Assembly (NCBI GenBank): GCA_947589055.1
Contig: CANPZL010000004.1
Span: 1-64,000 of the forward strand
Reading direction: 5' to 3'
Origin: an uncultured Lachnospiraceae bacterium
GTDB lineage: Bacteria > Bacillota > Clostridia > Lachnospirales > Lachnospiraceae
Length of the DNA: 64,000 nucleotides
Shown here: positions 1-8,639 of the stretch, one piece after another
How positions within the stretch are numbered: the stretch's first letter is position 1
Layout: each line of letters opens with the position of its first letter
The notes under the pieces: model-generated
Database searches by the model: none
The model's input: the letters and a program-made list of their open reading frames with translations, nothing else
Told to the model about the DNA's origin: nothing
Made by a program: the position numbers and the translations under genes

Positions 1-158
1 ATAAGGCCAAGCAGAAAAGCGCCTGTGACATTGATCAGCAAGGTTTTAACTGGGAATCCGTTTTCCGGGTTTATAGGAATGAGGCCAATGAGATAGCGGC
101 AGACTGAACCGAGAAACCCGCCGATACCAACCATAACGCAATTTAACAAATTTGACAT
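1..158 (-). CDS. fluC: Fluoride channel FluC/CrcB, N-terminal part (runs off the window)
   Basis: The minus strand from 158 encodes about 52 residues beginning MSNLLNCVMVGIGGFLGSV, continuing CRYLIGLI and later LLINVTGAFLLG. The GGxxGxxxRY motif followed by the N-x-x-G-(A/S)-F segment is the signature of the small dimeric membrane channel that exports fluoride. The ATG is preceded by the site AAAGGAGACAGG read on the minus strand, so the start is secure. The C-terminal two thirds lie outside the window. I looked for a fluoride riboswitch in the roughly 200 bases upstream and saw none. Confidence 0.85.
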   Translation of the reverse strand, partial: MSNLLNCVMVGIGGFLGSVCRYLIGLIPINPENGFPVKTLLINVTGAFLLGL

Positions 159-302
159 AACCTGTCTCCTTTCTGTAACCGGGATATAAATATCAATTTT
201 ATTATATAATAGGTTTTCTGTATTTCCAAGAAACGGATAAAATTTTATGGCCTGACGTTAAACATATTTTGCGGCAAATACAGAAAGTTGGATTCCGTAC
301 GG

Positions 303-331
303 TTGACATCTTATATAATAAGTTATACAAT
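303..331 (+). promoter_or_regulatory. SigmaA promoter of the padR operon
   Basis: TTGACA at 303-308 and TACAAT at 326-331 are separated by exactly 17 bases, a near-perfect vegetative promoter reading toward padR at 369. Confidence 0.85.
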
Positions 332-335
332 GTAC

Positions 336-348
336 TTAGTAAAACTAA
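336..348 (+). promoter_or_regulatory. Inverted repeat at the padR start site, probable operator
   Basis: TTAGT-AAA-ACTAA is a perfect 5+3+5 inverted repeat lying just downstream of the -10 box, over the expected transcription start. PadR-family repressors commonly bind such AT-rich repeats and control their own operon. That PadR binds here is inference. Confidence 0.55.
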
Positions 349-368
349 ATATATAACGAGGTGGTAAT

Positions 369-704
369 TTGAATCAACGATATGAACAGCAAATGAAAAA
401 AGGAGTTCTGGATATGCTGATCTTAAAGCTGCTCATGCAGGAAGAAAAGTACGGCTACCGGCTCATTCAGGAATTAAAGACAAAGAGCGAAGGCAGGATA
501 ACCCTGAAAGAAGGGACCCTTTATTCGGCATTGTACCGATTAGAGGAAGAAGGCTGGATAAAAAGCCGCTGGAGCGAAGCCACGGAAAAGGAAGGAGCAA
601 AAAAATATTACGGTATCACGCCGCAGGGAGAACAGGCGTTAGCGGAATTAAAGACGACTTGGAATGAATTTTCCTTATGTGTGAAACGGATTATGGAGGT
701 GTAG
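369..704 (+). CDS. PadR-family transcriptional regulator
   Basis: This 111-residue protein has the PadR winged-helix fold. LDMLILKLLMQEEKYGYRLI forms the first helices and LKEGTLYSALYRLEEEGWI the recognition helix and wing. The start is TTG at 369, preceded by CGAGGTGG. The gene overlaps the intergenic Shine-Dalgarno of the next gene, whose ATG follows its stop by five bases, so the two are co-transcribed and probably coupled. PadR proteins are repressors that often sense envelope stress or small ligands; the partner gene downstream has a HAAS-like domain, the usual companion of this subfamily. The ligand is unknown. Confidence 0.88.
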   Translation: MNQRYEQQMKKGVLDMLILKLLMQEEKYGYRLIQELKTKSEGRITLKEGTLYSALYRLEEEGWIKSRWSEATEKEGAKKYYGITPQGEQALAELKTTWNEFSLCVKRIMEV

Positions 705-709
705 GATAT

Positions 710-1357
710 ATGAAGCAGAAGGAATATATAAAGAAAGTAACACAGAATTTAACATGCTCGAATGGAAGGAAAAAGGAGATCCAAAAGGAATTAACTGCCA
801 ATATAGCCACAGCCATTGGAGCCGGTGAAACATGGGAAGCGATTCAGGAGCGGATGGGGAAACCGGAACAGGTGGCACAGGAGTTTAACGAGAATTTGTC
901 TGGCGGAAAGCCGGGAAAAGGGAAAACGAGACCCCTGCTTATTGTTTTGGGAAGTGTTTTAGGTGTTTTGCTTATACTGGGAGCTGCCGGTTTCTGGATA
1001 TTGCCAAAGAATATTCCGTTGGAAAAAAGCAGTATCTTTCAGGAAGCAGAGGTGGAAGCGCAGGCAGATTATGTGATTGAATTATTGAACCAGTCCGAAT
1101 ATGAGGATTTGGCAATGATTTCTACTCCGGAAATGCAAACCTTTTTACGGGATAATTCAATGGACGATGCAAAAGCAATGTTAGGAACTCCGCTGGGAGG
1201 GTATCGGGGAAATCTGGAAACGCACTTATATGAAATGCGGCAGATGGGAAAACGTTATGCGACAGCTCGTATACTTGCTTCCTATGAAAACCGCAGTGTT
1301 TGGTATACGATTACTTTTGATACGGATATGAAGCTGACAGGGCTGTACATGCAATAA
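710..1357 (+). CDS. HAAS-domain (DUF1700-like) membrane protein with DUF3887-like tail
   Basis: I place the start at the ATG at 710, not at an in-frame ATG at 677, because GGAGGT at 695-700 is spaced correctly for it. The 215-residue product has three parts. Residues 1-65 form an acidic helical segment (MKQKEYIKKV to FNENL) like the HAAS/DUF1700 region found beside PadR regulators. One transmembrane helix follows at about 75-98. The C-terminal extracytoplasmic part (about 110-215, with VIELLNQSEYEDLAMIS) resembles DUF3887. The pair PadR plus HAAS protein is a recurrent envelope-associated regulatory module in Firmicutes; the exact signal is unknown. Confidence 0.75.
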   Translation: MKQKEYIKKVTQNLTCSNGRKKEIQKELTANIATAIGAGETWEAIQERMGKPEQVAQEFNENLSGGKPGKGKTRPLLIVLGSVLGVLLILGAAGFWILPKNIPLEKSSIFQEAEVEAQADYVIELLNQSEYEDLAMISTPEMQTFLRDNSMDDAKAMLGTPLGGYRGNLETHLYEMRQMGKRYATARILASYENRSVWYTITFDTDMKLTGLYMQ

Positions 1358-1374
1358 GAAGGAGGGAGATCCGT

Positions 1375-1734
1375 ATGGTGTTTGGAATCCTATTGATGTG
1401 CTGTAATTGTATCGTGCCTTTGCTTTTGATTCTTTTTGGACGTATGCTGCTGAAAAACCCGCCGGGCAAAAACTGGTACTTTGGTTATAGAACCAGACGT
1501 TCTATGGAAAGTGACGAAGCATGGGCGTTTGCCCAGCGGGAGTGGGGCAGGCTTGCGTTTTACTTAGGTGTGATCCTGCTTCCGGTATCCATTGCTGCCA
1601 GTATCTCCATGTTTTGGCTTCAGGAAGACGGACAGGGTATCCTTACCTGTGTGATTGAGGGCGTGCAGATCTTTCTTTTGTTCGTATCCATTTTTCCTGT
1701 AGAAGCAAAGCTGAAAAATAAGTTTCCCCAATAA
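1375..1734 (+). CDS. SdpI-family membrane protein
   Basis: This 119-residue protein has a first transmembrane helix at about 5-24, then the conserved cytoplasmic segment FGYRTRRSMESDEAWAFAQ, then two further helices. The GYRT-x-x-SM-x(4)-W-x-x-AQ pattern marks the SdpI/YhfL family, whose founding member gives immunity to the killing peptide SdpC. A Shine-Dalgarno GAAGGAGGGAG precedes the ATG, 17 bases after the previous gene, so it closes the padR operon. No SdpC-like toxin gene is nearby, so an immunity role is not shown. Confidence 0.72.
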   Translation: MVFGILLMCCNCIVPLLLILFGRMLLKNPPGKNWYFGYRTRRSMESDEAWAFAQREWGRLAFYLGVILLPVSIAASISMFWLQEDGQGILTCVIEGVQIFLLFVSIFPVEAKLKNKFPQ

Positions 1735-1812
1735 TGCTGAAAAACATAGAAAAGGATAGGAATTTCCTCCCGGTTATGTTACCATAATAGAAAATGGGGG
1801 GATACGATACTT

Positions 1813-2781
1813 ATGCGGGAAACGGTTGCAAAAGGAATAAAAATATCCTTTGCCTGTGCCATGTCCATATTGACGGCTATGGTGCTGGGACTGGAAAATG
1901 CCATAACAGCGGGTATTATCACTATTTTGAGTATCGGTGATACCAAAATGGCAACCTTTCGTGTGGCAGGAAAACGAAGTCTTGGTTTCCTCTGCTCGAT
2001 GGCATTGGCGGCGGTTTGTTTCTATGGGATCGGTTTTAGTACATTGGGATTTGTAGTCTACATTCTTTGTTTTATTCTATTATGTCTGTTATTAAACTGG
2101 CAGGAAGCCATTACGATCAATGCAGTCTTAGTTTCTCATATCTGGTTTACGCAATGCTTTAGTTTGGAGCTTTTCTTAAATGAACTGCTATTATTTATAA
2201 TTGGAATTGGGTTTGGCATACTGATCAATCTGCTGCTGCGAAAAAATAACCGGGAGTTTGAAGCATTGGCAGAGGAGGTGGATACTGCCATTAAGGAGAT
2301 TCTGATACAGATGTCCCGGCAGATCTTAATAGAAGAAGAACAGGTATTTCGTGCGGAAGCCTTTCTGGAACTAAAAGAAAAGATTGCAAAAGCAGAGCTT
2401 TGCGCTATGCAAAACTATGACAATACGCTGTTAAATAAATCCATCTATGAACTGGAATATGTTGAAATGCGTCAAAAACAGGGAATGGTGCTGGAAGAGA
2501 TCTATAAAAGCATCTGCATGATAGAAATGCTGCCCAGACAGGTTCATGCGGTAGGAGAATTTTTAAGACAGGTAGCGGAGGAATATCATAGGGATAATGA
2601 TGTAGAGAATCTTTTACAGAAGTTAAACAGTGTATTTGAAAGCATGAAGATACAGGAACTTCCGCATTCCAGAGAGGAATTTGAAGCCAGGGCGGTCTTA
2701 TACTATTTGTTAAAGCAGATGGAAGAATTTCTTCGGTTGAAAAATGAATTCGTCAGACGACAGCGGAAGCATAAAAAATGA
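1813..2781 (+). CDS. Aromatic acid exporter family (FUSC/ArAE_1-like) membrane protein
   Basis: The 322-residue protein has an N-terminal membrane half (about residues 10-145, five or six hydrophobic helices) and a C-terminal soluble helical half (about 150-322, rich in E, K, Q). This two-part layout, with the RETVAKGIKISFACAMSIL opening, matches the small Firmicute ArAE_1 proteins (B. subtilis YqjA type) believed to form efflux or stress-tolerance membrane proteins. It is preceded by GGGGGGATACGATACTTATG and stands alone between the padR operon and a sigma28-type promoter. The substrate cannot be told from sequence. Confidence 0.75.
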   Translation: MRETVAKGIKISFACAMSILTAMVLGLENAITAGIITILSIGDTKMATFRVAGKRSLGFLCSMALAAVCFYGIGFSTLGFVVYILCFILLCLLLNWQEAITINAVLVSHIWFTQCFSLELFLNELLLFIIGIGFGILINLLLRKNNREFEALAEEVDTAIKEILIQMSRQILIEEEQVFRAEAFLELKEKIAKAELCAMQNYDNTLLNKSIYELEYVEMRQKQGMVLEEIYKSICMIEMLPRQVHAVGEFLRQVAEEYHRDNDVENLLQKLNSVFESMKIQELPHSREEFEARAVLYYLLKQMEEFLRLKNEFVRRQRKHKK

Positions 2782-2809
2782 CCGAAAAATATCCGGAATA
2801 TGAAAAGAA

Positions 2810-2837
2810 TAAATGAATAGACGGAAACGGCCGATAT
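2810..2837 (+). promoter_or_regulatory. Sigma28 (FliA/SigD)-type promoter
   Basis: TAAA at 2810-2813 and a perfect GCCGATAT at 2830-2837 are 16 bases apart, matching the SigD consensus TAAA-N15-GCCGATAA closely. It drives the unknown gene at 2887. Confidence 0.8.
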
Positions 2838-2848
2838 AGTTTAATAAA

Positions 2849-2880
2849 GCAAACGGAGTTGCGAAAAATTCAAGGAGGAG
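2849..2880 (+). promoter_or_regulatory. Candidate CsrA-binding leader: GGA hexaloop hairpin plus GGA Shine-Dalgarno
   Basis: GCAA (2849-2852) pairs with TTGC (2859-2862) around the hexaloop ACGGAG, and the Shine-Dalgarno TTCAAGGAGGAG follows at 2869-2880. A GGA in a small hairpin loop upstream of a GGA-containing ribosome site is the known CsrA target design of B. subtilis hag. The stem is short, so the call rests on the parallel with the flagellin leader in this window. Confidence 0.5.
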
Positions 2881-2886
2881 AAGCTT

Positions 2887-3444
2887 ATGATACCGATTTA
2901 TGCAGCAGACAGAGCGGAGGCTCAGACGTCAAACTTAACAAAAGTGAAAGTGATTAGCGATGATGGAACCGTAGTATCGGCAGCACGGAAAAAGACGGAA
3001 GAGGAAGATGCTGCGGTAGACGGTGTGTCACTGAATATTTCAGATGAGGGAAAGAAAAAGCTGGGTGAGCAGGAAGCGTTGCTGGAGACCTTGCAAATGC
3101 AGCTGGAAAACACAAAAGAACAGGTAAAGGCGCAAGAAGAGGCATGGGATTCTATGGGAAAATGCCTTGCTATTGCAATCCGTATCGTAAAAGGCGATAA
3201 TGTTCCAACGCAGGATATTGAATATCTGAAGGAAAAGAATCCGGATCTGTTTATGCAGTCTATGTCCCTGCGGATGCCCAAAAAGGATCCGGAGGATTGT
3301 GACAGTGTATTAGACGAGGAAGAGGATGAAGAAGCGTCAGGGGAAGACGGGGCAAAGGCAGTGCTGACAGGCGAGTCGTCAGCGGCAGATGGGGAAAGCT
3401 CATTTACAGATGCTTCTGTTGAAAAACCGCCTGTAGGGGCATAA
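2887..3444 (+). CDS. Motility-regulated protein of unknown function
   Basis: The 185-residue protein has no signal peptide or membrane helix. Residues 50-85 form a coiled coil (LGEQEALLETLQMQLENTKEQ). They are followed by a conserved-looking block, MGKCLAIAIRIVKGDNVP and QDIEYLKEKNPDLFMQSM, and then an acidic, Ser/Ala-rich tail from about 137. I recognise the central block as an uncharacterised small-protein family seen in Lachnospiraceae, with no known function. The sigma28-type promoter and the CsrA-like leader place it in the late flagellar regulon. The unstructured tail and lack of export signal are compatible with a flagellar-secreted or cytosolic motility accessory protein; neither is demonstrated. 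Confidence 0.7.
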   Translation: MIPIYAADRAEAQTSNLTKVKVISDDGTVVSAARKKTEEEDAAVDGVSLNISDEGKKKLGEQEALLETLQMQLENTKEQVKAQEEAWDSMGKCLAIAIRIVKGDNVPTQDIEYLKEKNPDLFMQSMSLRMPKKDPEDCDSVLDEEEDEEASGEDGAKAVLTGESSAADGESSFTDASVEKPPVGA

Positions 3445-3474
3445 ACCAATCTTTATATTTTTAACGGAAACTAC

Positions 3475-3503
3475 TTTACTTTATTGGAAATGTCTGGTAT
3501 TAT
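3475..3503 (+). promoter_or_regulatory. Probable sigmaA promoter of the M23 hydrolase gene
   Basis: TTTACT at 3475-3480 and TATTAT at 3498-3503 are 17 bases apart, with a TGG immediately before the -10 box resembling an extended -10. Confidence 0.5.
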
Positions 3504-3579
3504 ATATTACGAAATTGTTACAAATAAATGAAGTAATAGTTGGATACCCATTGAAGGATAAAGCAGTAGGAGCTTTAAA

Positions 3580-5100
3580 ATGAAAAAACGCAGACATGGA
3601 AATATACATAGGAAGTTGAAAATGTATCGTGCGATGTTGATCGCTACAGGAGTGTCCCTGTTGGCATTCCCGGTTGCTATGAACAGTCAGATGCTTTCCG
3701 AACGGTATCAGATCCGGATTAACGGAAAGGTGATTGGAATTGCGGAAGGACAGGAACAGGCAGTTGAGGCATATGAATATGCAAGATTGACACTGAATTC
3801 CCAGTCGGAAAACCTGACCTTGCTCCGTGCAGAGGTTGCGTATGAGCCGGTAAAAGCGAGAGCCTCACAGGTATTGTCTGAAAATGAATTGGCACAGCAG
3901 ATTTATAATGAGCTGGCGGATTGCCTGATAGATGAAAAAACACTGGCTTATACGGTAAAGATCAATGATTATACGGTTACCCTGCGTAGTGAAGCAGAGG
4001 TACTGGAACTTTTAGAGCAGGTACAGGGAGCCTATGACCTTAACGATGAGTTTGTAATAGAACTGGCGTCAGAAAATAAGCAGGAAGTAGGAGCGATGAC
4101 GACAAATGTGATCAATGCTTCCAAGACAGCAAATAATCCCCCTATAGTAGCGGCCTCTGATGAGGCCGGTAATCCGGTAGTAGCTGGAGCGGATACGAAT
4201 GTAGGAGAAGACGGAATCCTTTCCGTAGAGTTTCAGGAGCAGGTGGAAGTCATTGAAACCTATGCTTCTCAGGAACAGTTATCCAGTGTACAAACAGCTT
4301 ATGAGGGAATCACCAAGGAACAGGAAAATAACGAAGTCTATCAGGTACAGGCAGGGGACTGTCTTTCCACGATAGCAGATAAGTATGGAATGTCAACGCA
4401 GGAGTTACTTGCACTCAATGAAGGCTTGGAGCTGGATTCCAATATCCTGATTGGGGATCAACTGGTAGTCATGGTTCCAAAGCCGGAATTATCAGTTCTT
4501 ATGGAGGAGCAGACTACTTATACGGAGGATTATGAAGCAGAAGTACAGTATGTGGATAATCCGGACAAGTATGTAGGGGATAATACCGTGATACAGGAAC
4601 CCCAGACCGGGAATCGGACGGTAACGGCGGTGATAAGCTATAATAACGGTACGGAAACCGGACGGGAGATTATTAAAGAACAGGTGAATCAGGAGGCAGT
4701 TGCAAAGATCGTGGAACGGGGAACAAAACCGTTGCCCACCTATATTCGGCCAACTACCTATGGCGTCCTGACCTCTCCTTTTGGAGCAAGATGGGGAACG
4801 ATTCATAAGGGAATCGATTGGGGCGTACCGGTAGGAACTGCTTGCCGGGCATCCAGAGCGGGAACCGTGGTATCCGCCGGCTGGTCAGGCGGATATGGAT
4901 ACTGTGTGGTTATCGACCACGGAGACGGAGTCCGGACCCGATATGCACATTTAAGCTCCATACAGGTAAGCAATGGACAGTATGTCAATCAGGGAGATGT
5001 CATTGCCCTGACTGGTAATACCGGTGATAGTACCGGGCCGCATATTCACTTTGAAATTATCGTAAACGGTACAGCAGTGAATCCGGCGGGATATTTATAA
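3580..5100 (+). CDS. Membrane-anchored LysM/G5/M23 peptidoglycan endopeptidase
   Basis: This 506-residue protein has one N-terminal hydrophobic segment (about residues 19-36) that could be a signal anchor. A repetitive extracytoplasmic region comes next, then a LysM domain at about 252-298 (YQVQAGDCLSTIADKYGM), a G5-like domain at about 325-385, and a C-terminal Peptidase_M23 domain at about 395-506. The zinc ligands are visible as HKGIDW near residue 409 and HIHFE near 489. LysM and G5 bind cell-wall sugars; M23 cleaves peptidoglycan cross-bridges. It is a single-gene unit with its own promoter and terminator. The 20-base region before its Shine-Dalgarno, GAAGGATAAAGCAGTAGGAG, nearly repeats at 12121. 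Confidence 0.88.
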   Translation: MKKRRHGNIHRKLKMYRAMLIATGVSLLAFPVAMNSQMLSERYQIRINGKVIGIAEGQEQAVEAYEYARLTLNSQSENLTLLRAEVAYEPVKARASQVLSENELAQQIYNELADCLIDEKTLAYTVKINDYTVTLRSEAEVLELLEQVQGAYDLNDEFVIELASENKQEVGAMTTNVINASKTANNPPIVAASDEAGNPVVAGADTNVGEDGILSVEFQEQVEVIETYASQEQLSSVQTAYEGITKEQENNEVYQVQAGDCLSTIADKYGMSTQELLALNEGLELDSNILIGDQLVVMVPKPELSVLMEEQTTYTEDYEAEVQYVDNPDKYVGDNTVIQEPQTGNRTVTAVISYNNGTETGREIIKEQVNQEAVAKIVERGTKPLPTYIRPTTYGVLTSPFGARWGTIHKGIDWGVPVGTACRASRAGTVVSAGWSGGYGYCVVIDHGDGVRTRYAHLSSIQVSNGQYVNQGDVIALTGNTGDSTGPHIHFEIIVNGTAVNPAGYL

Positions 5101-5132
5101 AATTCATTGAATAATAGTATATGAAACGACTA

Positions 5133-5178
5133 CAGTGCGGCATCTGTGATATGTTCACAGGTGCCGCACTGCTTTCTT
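5133..5178. terminator. Bidirectional terminator between convergent genes
   Basis: CAGTGCGGCA (5133-5142) pairs with TGCCGCACTG (5162-5171), and CTGTGA pairs with TCACAG inside it. This gives a long stem between the plus-strand hydrolase and the minus-strand giant gene, both of which end here. Confidence 0.85.
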
Positions 5179-5206
5179 GTGTCTGTAAGGCTCGAATCTT
5201 AATTTT

Positions 5207-8200
5207 CTACAGCTCCATATGCTTAATAAAGCGGATCAACTGCTTTGCCATACGGTATATATCGTTTGTGGACGGTGTATCAGCCGACGTGCTTGTTTCA
5301 AACGAAGAGCTTTCCTCTATCAATCCGGTAAGCTGTTCGGAATACCGTTCCAGAAAGGCAGTGCCTTCCGGCCGGTCCGATTGGAGAGTGCCTTCCCAGT
5401 GGTCATTTTTCCAAGACAGGTCAGCGGAAAGCGTTCCGTAGTTTTGAGTGGGAATATCCGCTTGTAATAAGCCTTTGGCATCCGTTCCTTGTAGAATGGA
5501 AAGATGTATGATATTCCACTGGCCATTTACAGAAAATGGAATCTGGAATTGTTCCTGACGGCTCATTTTCTGCATGATCCGCAGCCCTGCCCGTACCTGT
5601 TTCAAGGCTTGTATATCCTTTGCGGTAATCGTGCCGGTAAGTTCATTTTTATGGATCTGTCCGGCAATGGCAGTTTCTAAATTCGCATAGGCTTCTTCCA
5701 TTTCGGCTGGAGAATTCAGATGCTCGGATAATCCCTCCAGCTGTTGTTCAAATGCCTCGCCGGTATCGCCTGCTTTTGACAGCGTATCAATTGTCCGGAA
5801 CGTATAGTTCTTTCTTTTTGTAATGTCAGACATGGCCGCTATATTGGAGATGGAAGGGAAAACCTGCATGGTATTCATAAGGTTAAGAGCGTTATCGTCA
5901 AATGCATCCAGCCCTTGCAGCAGCTCCGATTGAATTTCTGCTTCCGCTGCCGGTTCGGACGGATTGGTATCATCTGCTTTTTCCGGCGACGTTGCTTCTT
6001 CCGTCAACTGATATTGGATTTGATCGAAAAATGCCTCTAACGTGGTTCCGTTTGCGGATTCTTCTGTCATCTGCTGGATCAGTTCCGGTGTCAGCCGATG
6101 AAGGAGTTGATTCGCCATATACTGCTGATGGGGAGCAAGCGGATCAAAACCGTCAAGGATCTGATCGCTGATGCTGTTTTCCGATGCGGAGGTTTCATAA
6201 CCGCCAAAGCTCTCATCCAGTACAGTGTCCATACCGACAGCACGATTGCTTCGATGGGCGGTCAGCAGGTTTTGCAGTGTGACGGATTGCCCGTTTCGTA
6301 CCAGCGTGCCTATGTCTTTTCCTTTGGATCTTGTCACCTTATCCAGAAGGCGGTAAATGCCGATATATCGGTTTCGTTCCTGCTTCGTGATAGTCCCCTT
6401 TCGATCTAATCGTTGCAAAAACTCGCTGAAGCGTTCTTCCCCTGCAAGATCTTCCTCCTGAATATAATCCTGAATCAGATCGTTTAGTTCTTCGATCGGC
6501 ATGGAAAGAGGATTTATTCCGCTTCGCACCAGATGCAGAACAACAGGCGGCTGTAGGTTCTGGATGAGCGTCTGTACTTGGCTGTCAGCGTCCTTTACCT
6601 GTTCGATATGTTCCGGGGTAAGTTCCATTTGGTTATAGCCCAGAATGCGGACAGCACGTTGATTTTCTTGTGTATCCGGCAGATTAAGTTCGTCTAGCAG
6701 CTGGGTTACATTTTGAAAGGCTTTTTGAATGGTATCGCCCATATCGCTGCGGGGACGGGTCATCAGGGCTTCATAGGAAGCGGCGGCCTCATGGGAAACA
6801 GGAGTATTGGATTTTTGCAGAGCAGTGATTCCGTTTTCATGAAGGCGTTCTATGGTGAATGCACCGGAAAACAGGGTTGCACCTAGAGCGGAAGCTGGTA
6901 GATAAGGAAGCTCCTGCATGGCAGTGTTTGTTTCCTGTATCTGTCGTACTGTCTCCGCTGTCGGTTCTGTTCCTTCTGAACGGAATAGTTGTTTGTAAGA
7001 ATCCCGTTCCAGATTGCGTAGTGCTTCTACTACTTGAGATAGCTCTCTTGCCCGTATATGAATATCTTCTGAAGCAAGAGCATACCCGGCTTCCCAAGTC
7101 ATTTTCAAACGCAGTTCTTCTAGCTGCCGGTGGGCAGTCAGGGCCTGAAGAGAAGCAGGGGTATTGTCTGCGGCGTCATTTGACTTCGCAAAGGTATCTT
7201 TCTGGCAGAAAGCAGACAGGTTATTTAAGGTAAAGGGAAGTCCTGTGTCGGCAAAGGCACGAACCCCTTCTTCTGTGATCTGTTGAAGATCCTGTGCGAT
7301 TTGTTCTGCCACCTTTTTGGCGGAAGGAAAATATAACTCCATGCTGCGGTACTGGTTAAGCACATTTGAGACCGTTTCCGTTCCTTTTTCGGTTTGTGTC
7401 TCTTCCGGTTGAAAAGGGACGTTTACAGAGGGAATACGGGCAAGTGCCTGGGCTGTCTGGTCGGCAAGTTGCTCGCCGATCTCGGACGCCTGTAATCCGT
7501 TTTCATTTATATCCTGTATTGCGGTATAAGTGGCTAAGGAATCCGTATTTACCGGGAGATTATGCTGCAATAAAAAGCGGGCGGCATCTAAGGAGGACGA
7601 AGATACCTCCATGCCGGCGGCCTGAATAGTACGCCGGATCTGCGGCAGCAGCTGCTGAAATGCTGTCTCTGTAAGAGTAGTATTGGCAGGCATAGGCTTA
7701 CTGCTATATTCGGATTTGTATAGATTTTCAAGAGAAAGCGGGAGTTCGTTTTGAATCAGGTAGGTGGTCTGTTCTTCGGAAATAGGCAGACAGCGGTCGA
7801 CTTCCTCTGTAATTTCAGAAAGATTTAAGGACTCCCCCTGAATGGTAAGCCGGAACTCTTCCTTATGCTCCTGTGGATTTGTCAGGGCGATTTGTTTCCG
7901 AACGCTGTCGATTGCCTGTTTAAGCTCCTCCTTCTGCTCCTCTCCCCGGAATTGACTTAAAAGGCTTTTTACAAAGGTAAGATTGGCGCTGGTTAATTCA
8001 ATGCCCATCTGTCGAAGTTTTTTTCGCTCTTCCTCAGATATGGTTTCCAAGACCAGTTTCGCTTCTTCCTGTAGATCCCCATATTCTGTATCCTGCTTCT
8101 TGGTCGCCTGCTTCCAGTTCTCCACAAATTGAGCGGTATTCTTTCGGATTTCCGTTTGTGTAATCCCAGAGCGGCCGGTAATGGGAATGGAATCCTGATC

Positions 8201-8521
8201 TACTAATTTCATAGTGACTTCAGTAGGATTGCTTCCTGTGATCTCCAGATAGATTTGATCTCCGGGCCGGGCGTTTTGTAAAACATCCGTCCGCACCTGT
8301 ATAGGGGTTCCATTCATCTCTACTACCGGCTCTGTTCCGCCCGTTACGACCGTTCCGGTCAGAAGATCGCCTACTGCGCCGAGGGAAAGGGGATTTGTCC
8401 CTTGTTTATCCCGTGTACCGCCCACCGTTTGATTGTAACGGTTTCCGGTGCCAATGCCTAGCAGCAGGCTGGCATCGGTATGATTTTGATAAGCAGCTGT
8501 ATTTTGATATTGATTCGACAT
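5207..8521 (-). CDS. Giant FliK/DUF6240-like protein, probably flagellum-associated
   Basis: The 1104-residue protein starts at the ATG at 8521 (MSNQYQNTAAYQ), preceded by AAGGAATGG, rather than at an in-frame ATG at 8545. It has no signal peptide and no membrane helix. The N terminus contains a small beta-rich segment (GTPIQVRTDVLQNARPGDQI). Most of the rest is Gln/Glu/Thr-rich helical sequence with many repeats of short helical hairpins. The last 130 residues (FQIPFSVNGQWNIIHLSIL onward) resemble the C-terminal hook-length-control fold of FliK. I associate it with DUF6240 proteins of Lachnospiraceae. Its position among flagellar genes and its FliK-like end suggest a role in flagellar assembly, but the canonical fliK would be expected with flgD/flgE elsewhere. 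The function is unproven. Confidence 0.7.
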   Translation of the reverse strand: MSNQYQNTAAYQNHTDASLLLGIGTGNRYNQTVGGTRDKQGTNPLSLGAVGDLLTGTVVTGGTEPVVEMNGTPIQVRTDVLQNARPGDQIYLEITGSNPTEVTMKLVDQDSIPITGRSGITQTEIRKNTAQFVENWKQATKKQDTEYGDLQEEAKLVLETISEEERKKLRQMGIELTSANLTFVKSLLSQFRGEEQKEELKQAIDSVRKQIALTNPQEHKEEFRLTIQGESLNLSEITEEVDRCLPISEEQTTYLIQNELPLSLENLYKSEYSSKPMPANTTLTETAFQQLLPQIRRTIQAAGMEVSSSSLDAARFLLQHNLPVNTDSLATYTAIQDINENGLQASEIGEQLADQTAQALARIPSVNVPFQPEETQTEKGTETVSNVLNQYRSMELYFPSAKKVAEQIAQDLQQITEEGVRAFADTGLPFTLNNLSAFCQKDTFAKSNDAADNTPASLQALTAHRQLEELRLKMTWEAGYALASEDIHIRARELSQVVEALRNLERDSYKQLFRSEGTEPTAETVRQIQETNTAMQELPYLPASALGATLFSGAFTIERLHENGITALQKSNTPVSHEAAASYEALMTRPRSDMGDTIQKAFQNVTQLLDELNLPDTQENQRAVRILGYNQMELTPEHIEQVKDADSQVQTLIQNLQPPVVLHLVRSGINPLSMPIEELNDLIQDYIQEEDLAGEERFSEFLQRLDRKGTITKQERNRYIGIYRLLDKVTRSKGKDIGTLVRNGQSVTLQNLLTAHRSNRAVGMDTVLDESFGGYETSASENSISDQILDGFDPLAPHQQYMANQLLHRLTPELIQQMTEESANGTTLEAFFDQIQYQLTEEATSPEKADDTNPSEPAAEAEIQSELLQGLDAFDDNALNLMNTMQVFPSISNIAAMSDITKRKNYTFRTIDTLSKAGDTGEAFEQQLEGLSEHLNSPAEMEEAYANLETAIAGQIHKNELTGTITAKDIQALKQVRAGLRIMQKMSRQEQFQIPFSVNGQWNIIHLSILQGTDAKGLLQADIPTQNYGTLSADLSWKNDHWEGTLQSDRPEGTAFLERYSEQLTGLIEESSSFETSTSADTPSTNDIYRMAKQLIRFIKHMEL

Positions 8522-8639
8522 AGATACCATTCCTTTTCCGAACAAACTGTAATGTTTCTATCATATATTTCGGTGGAAAGGGAAGAAATAATTAGAAACA
8601 GCCGGATAAATCCTGTAACGACAAAAAATGGTAATCCGC

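Noticed and set aside
159..368. Fluoride riboswitch upstream of the fluC fragment
   Set aside because: The reverse strand lacks the conserved GGNGATGG and CTGATG-type segments.
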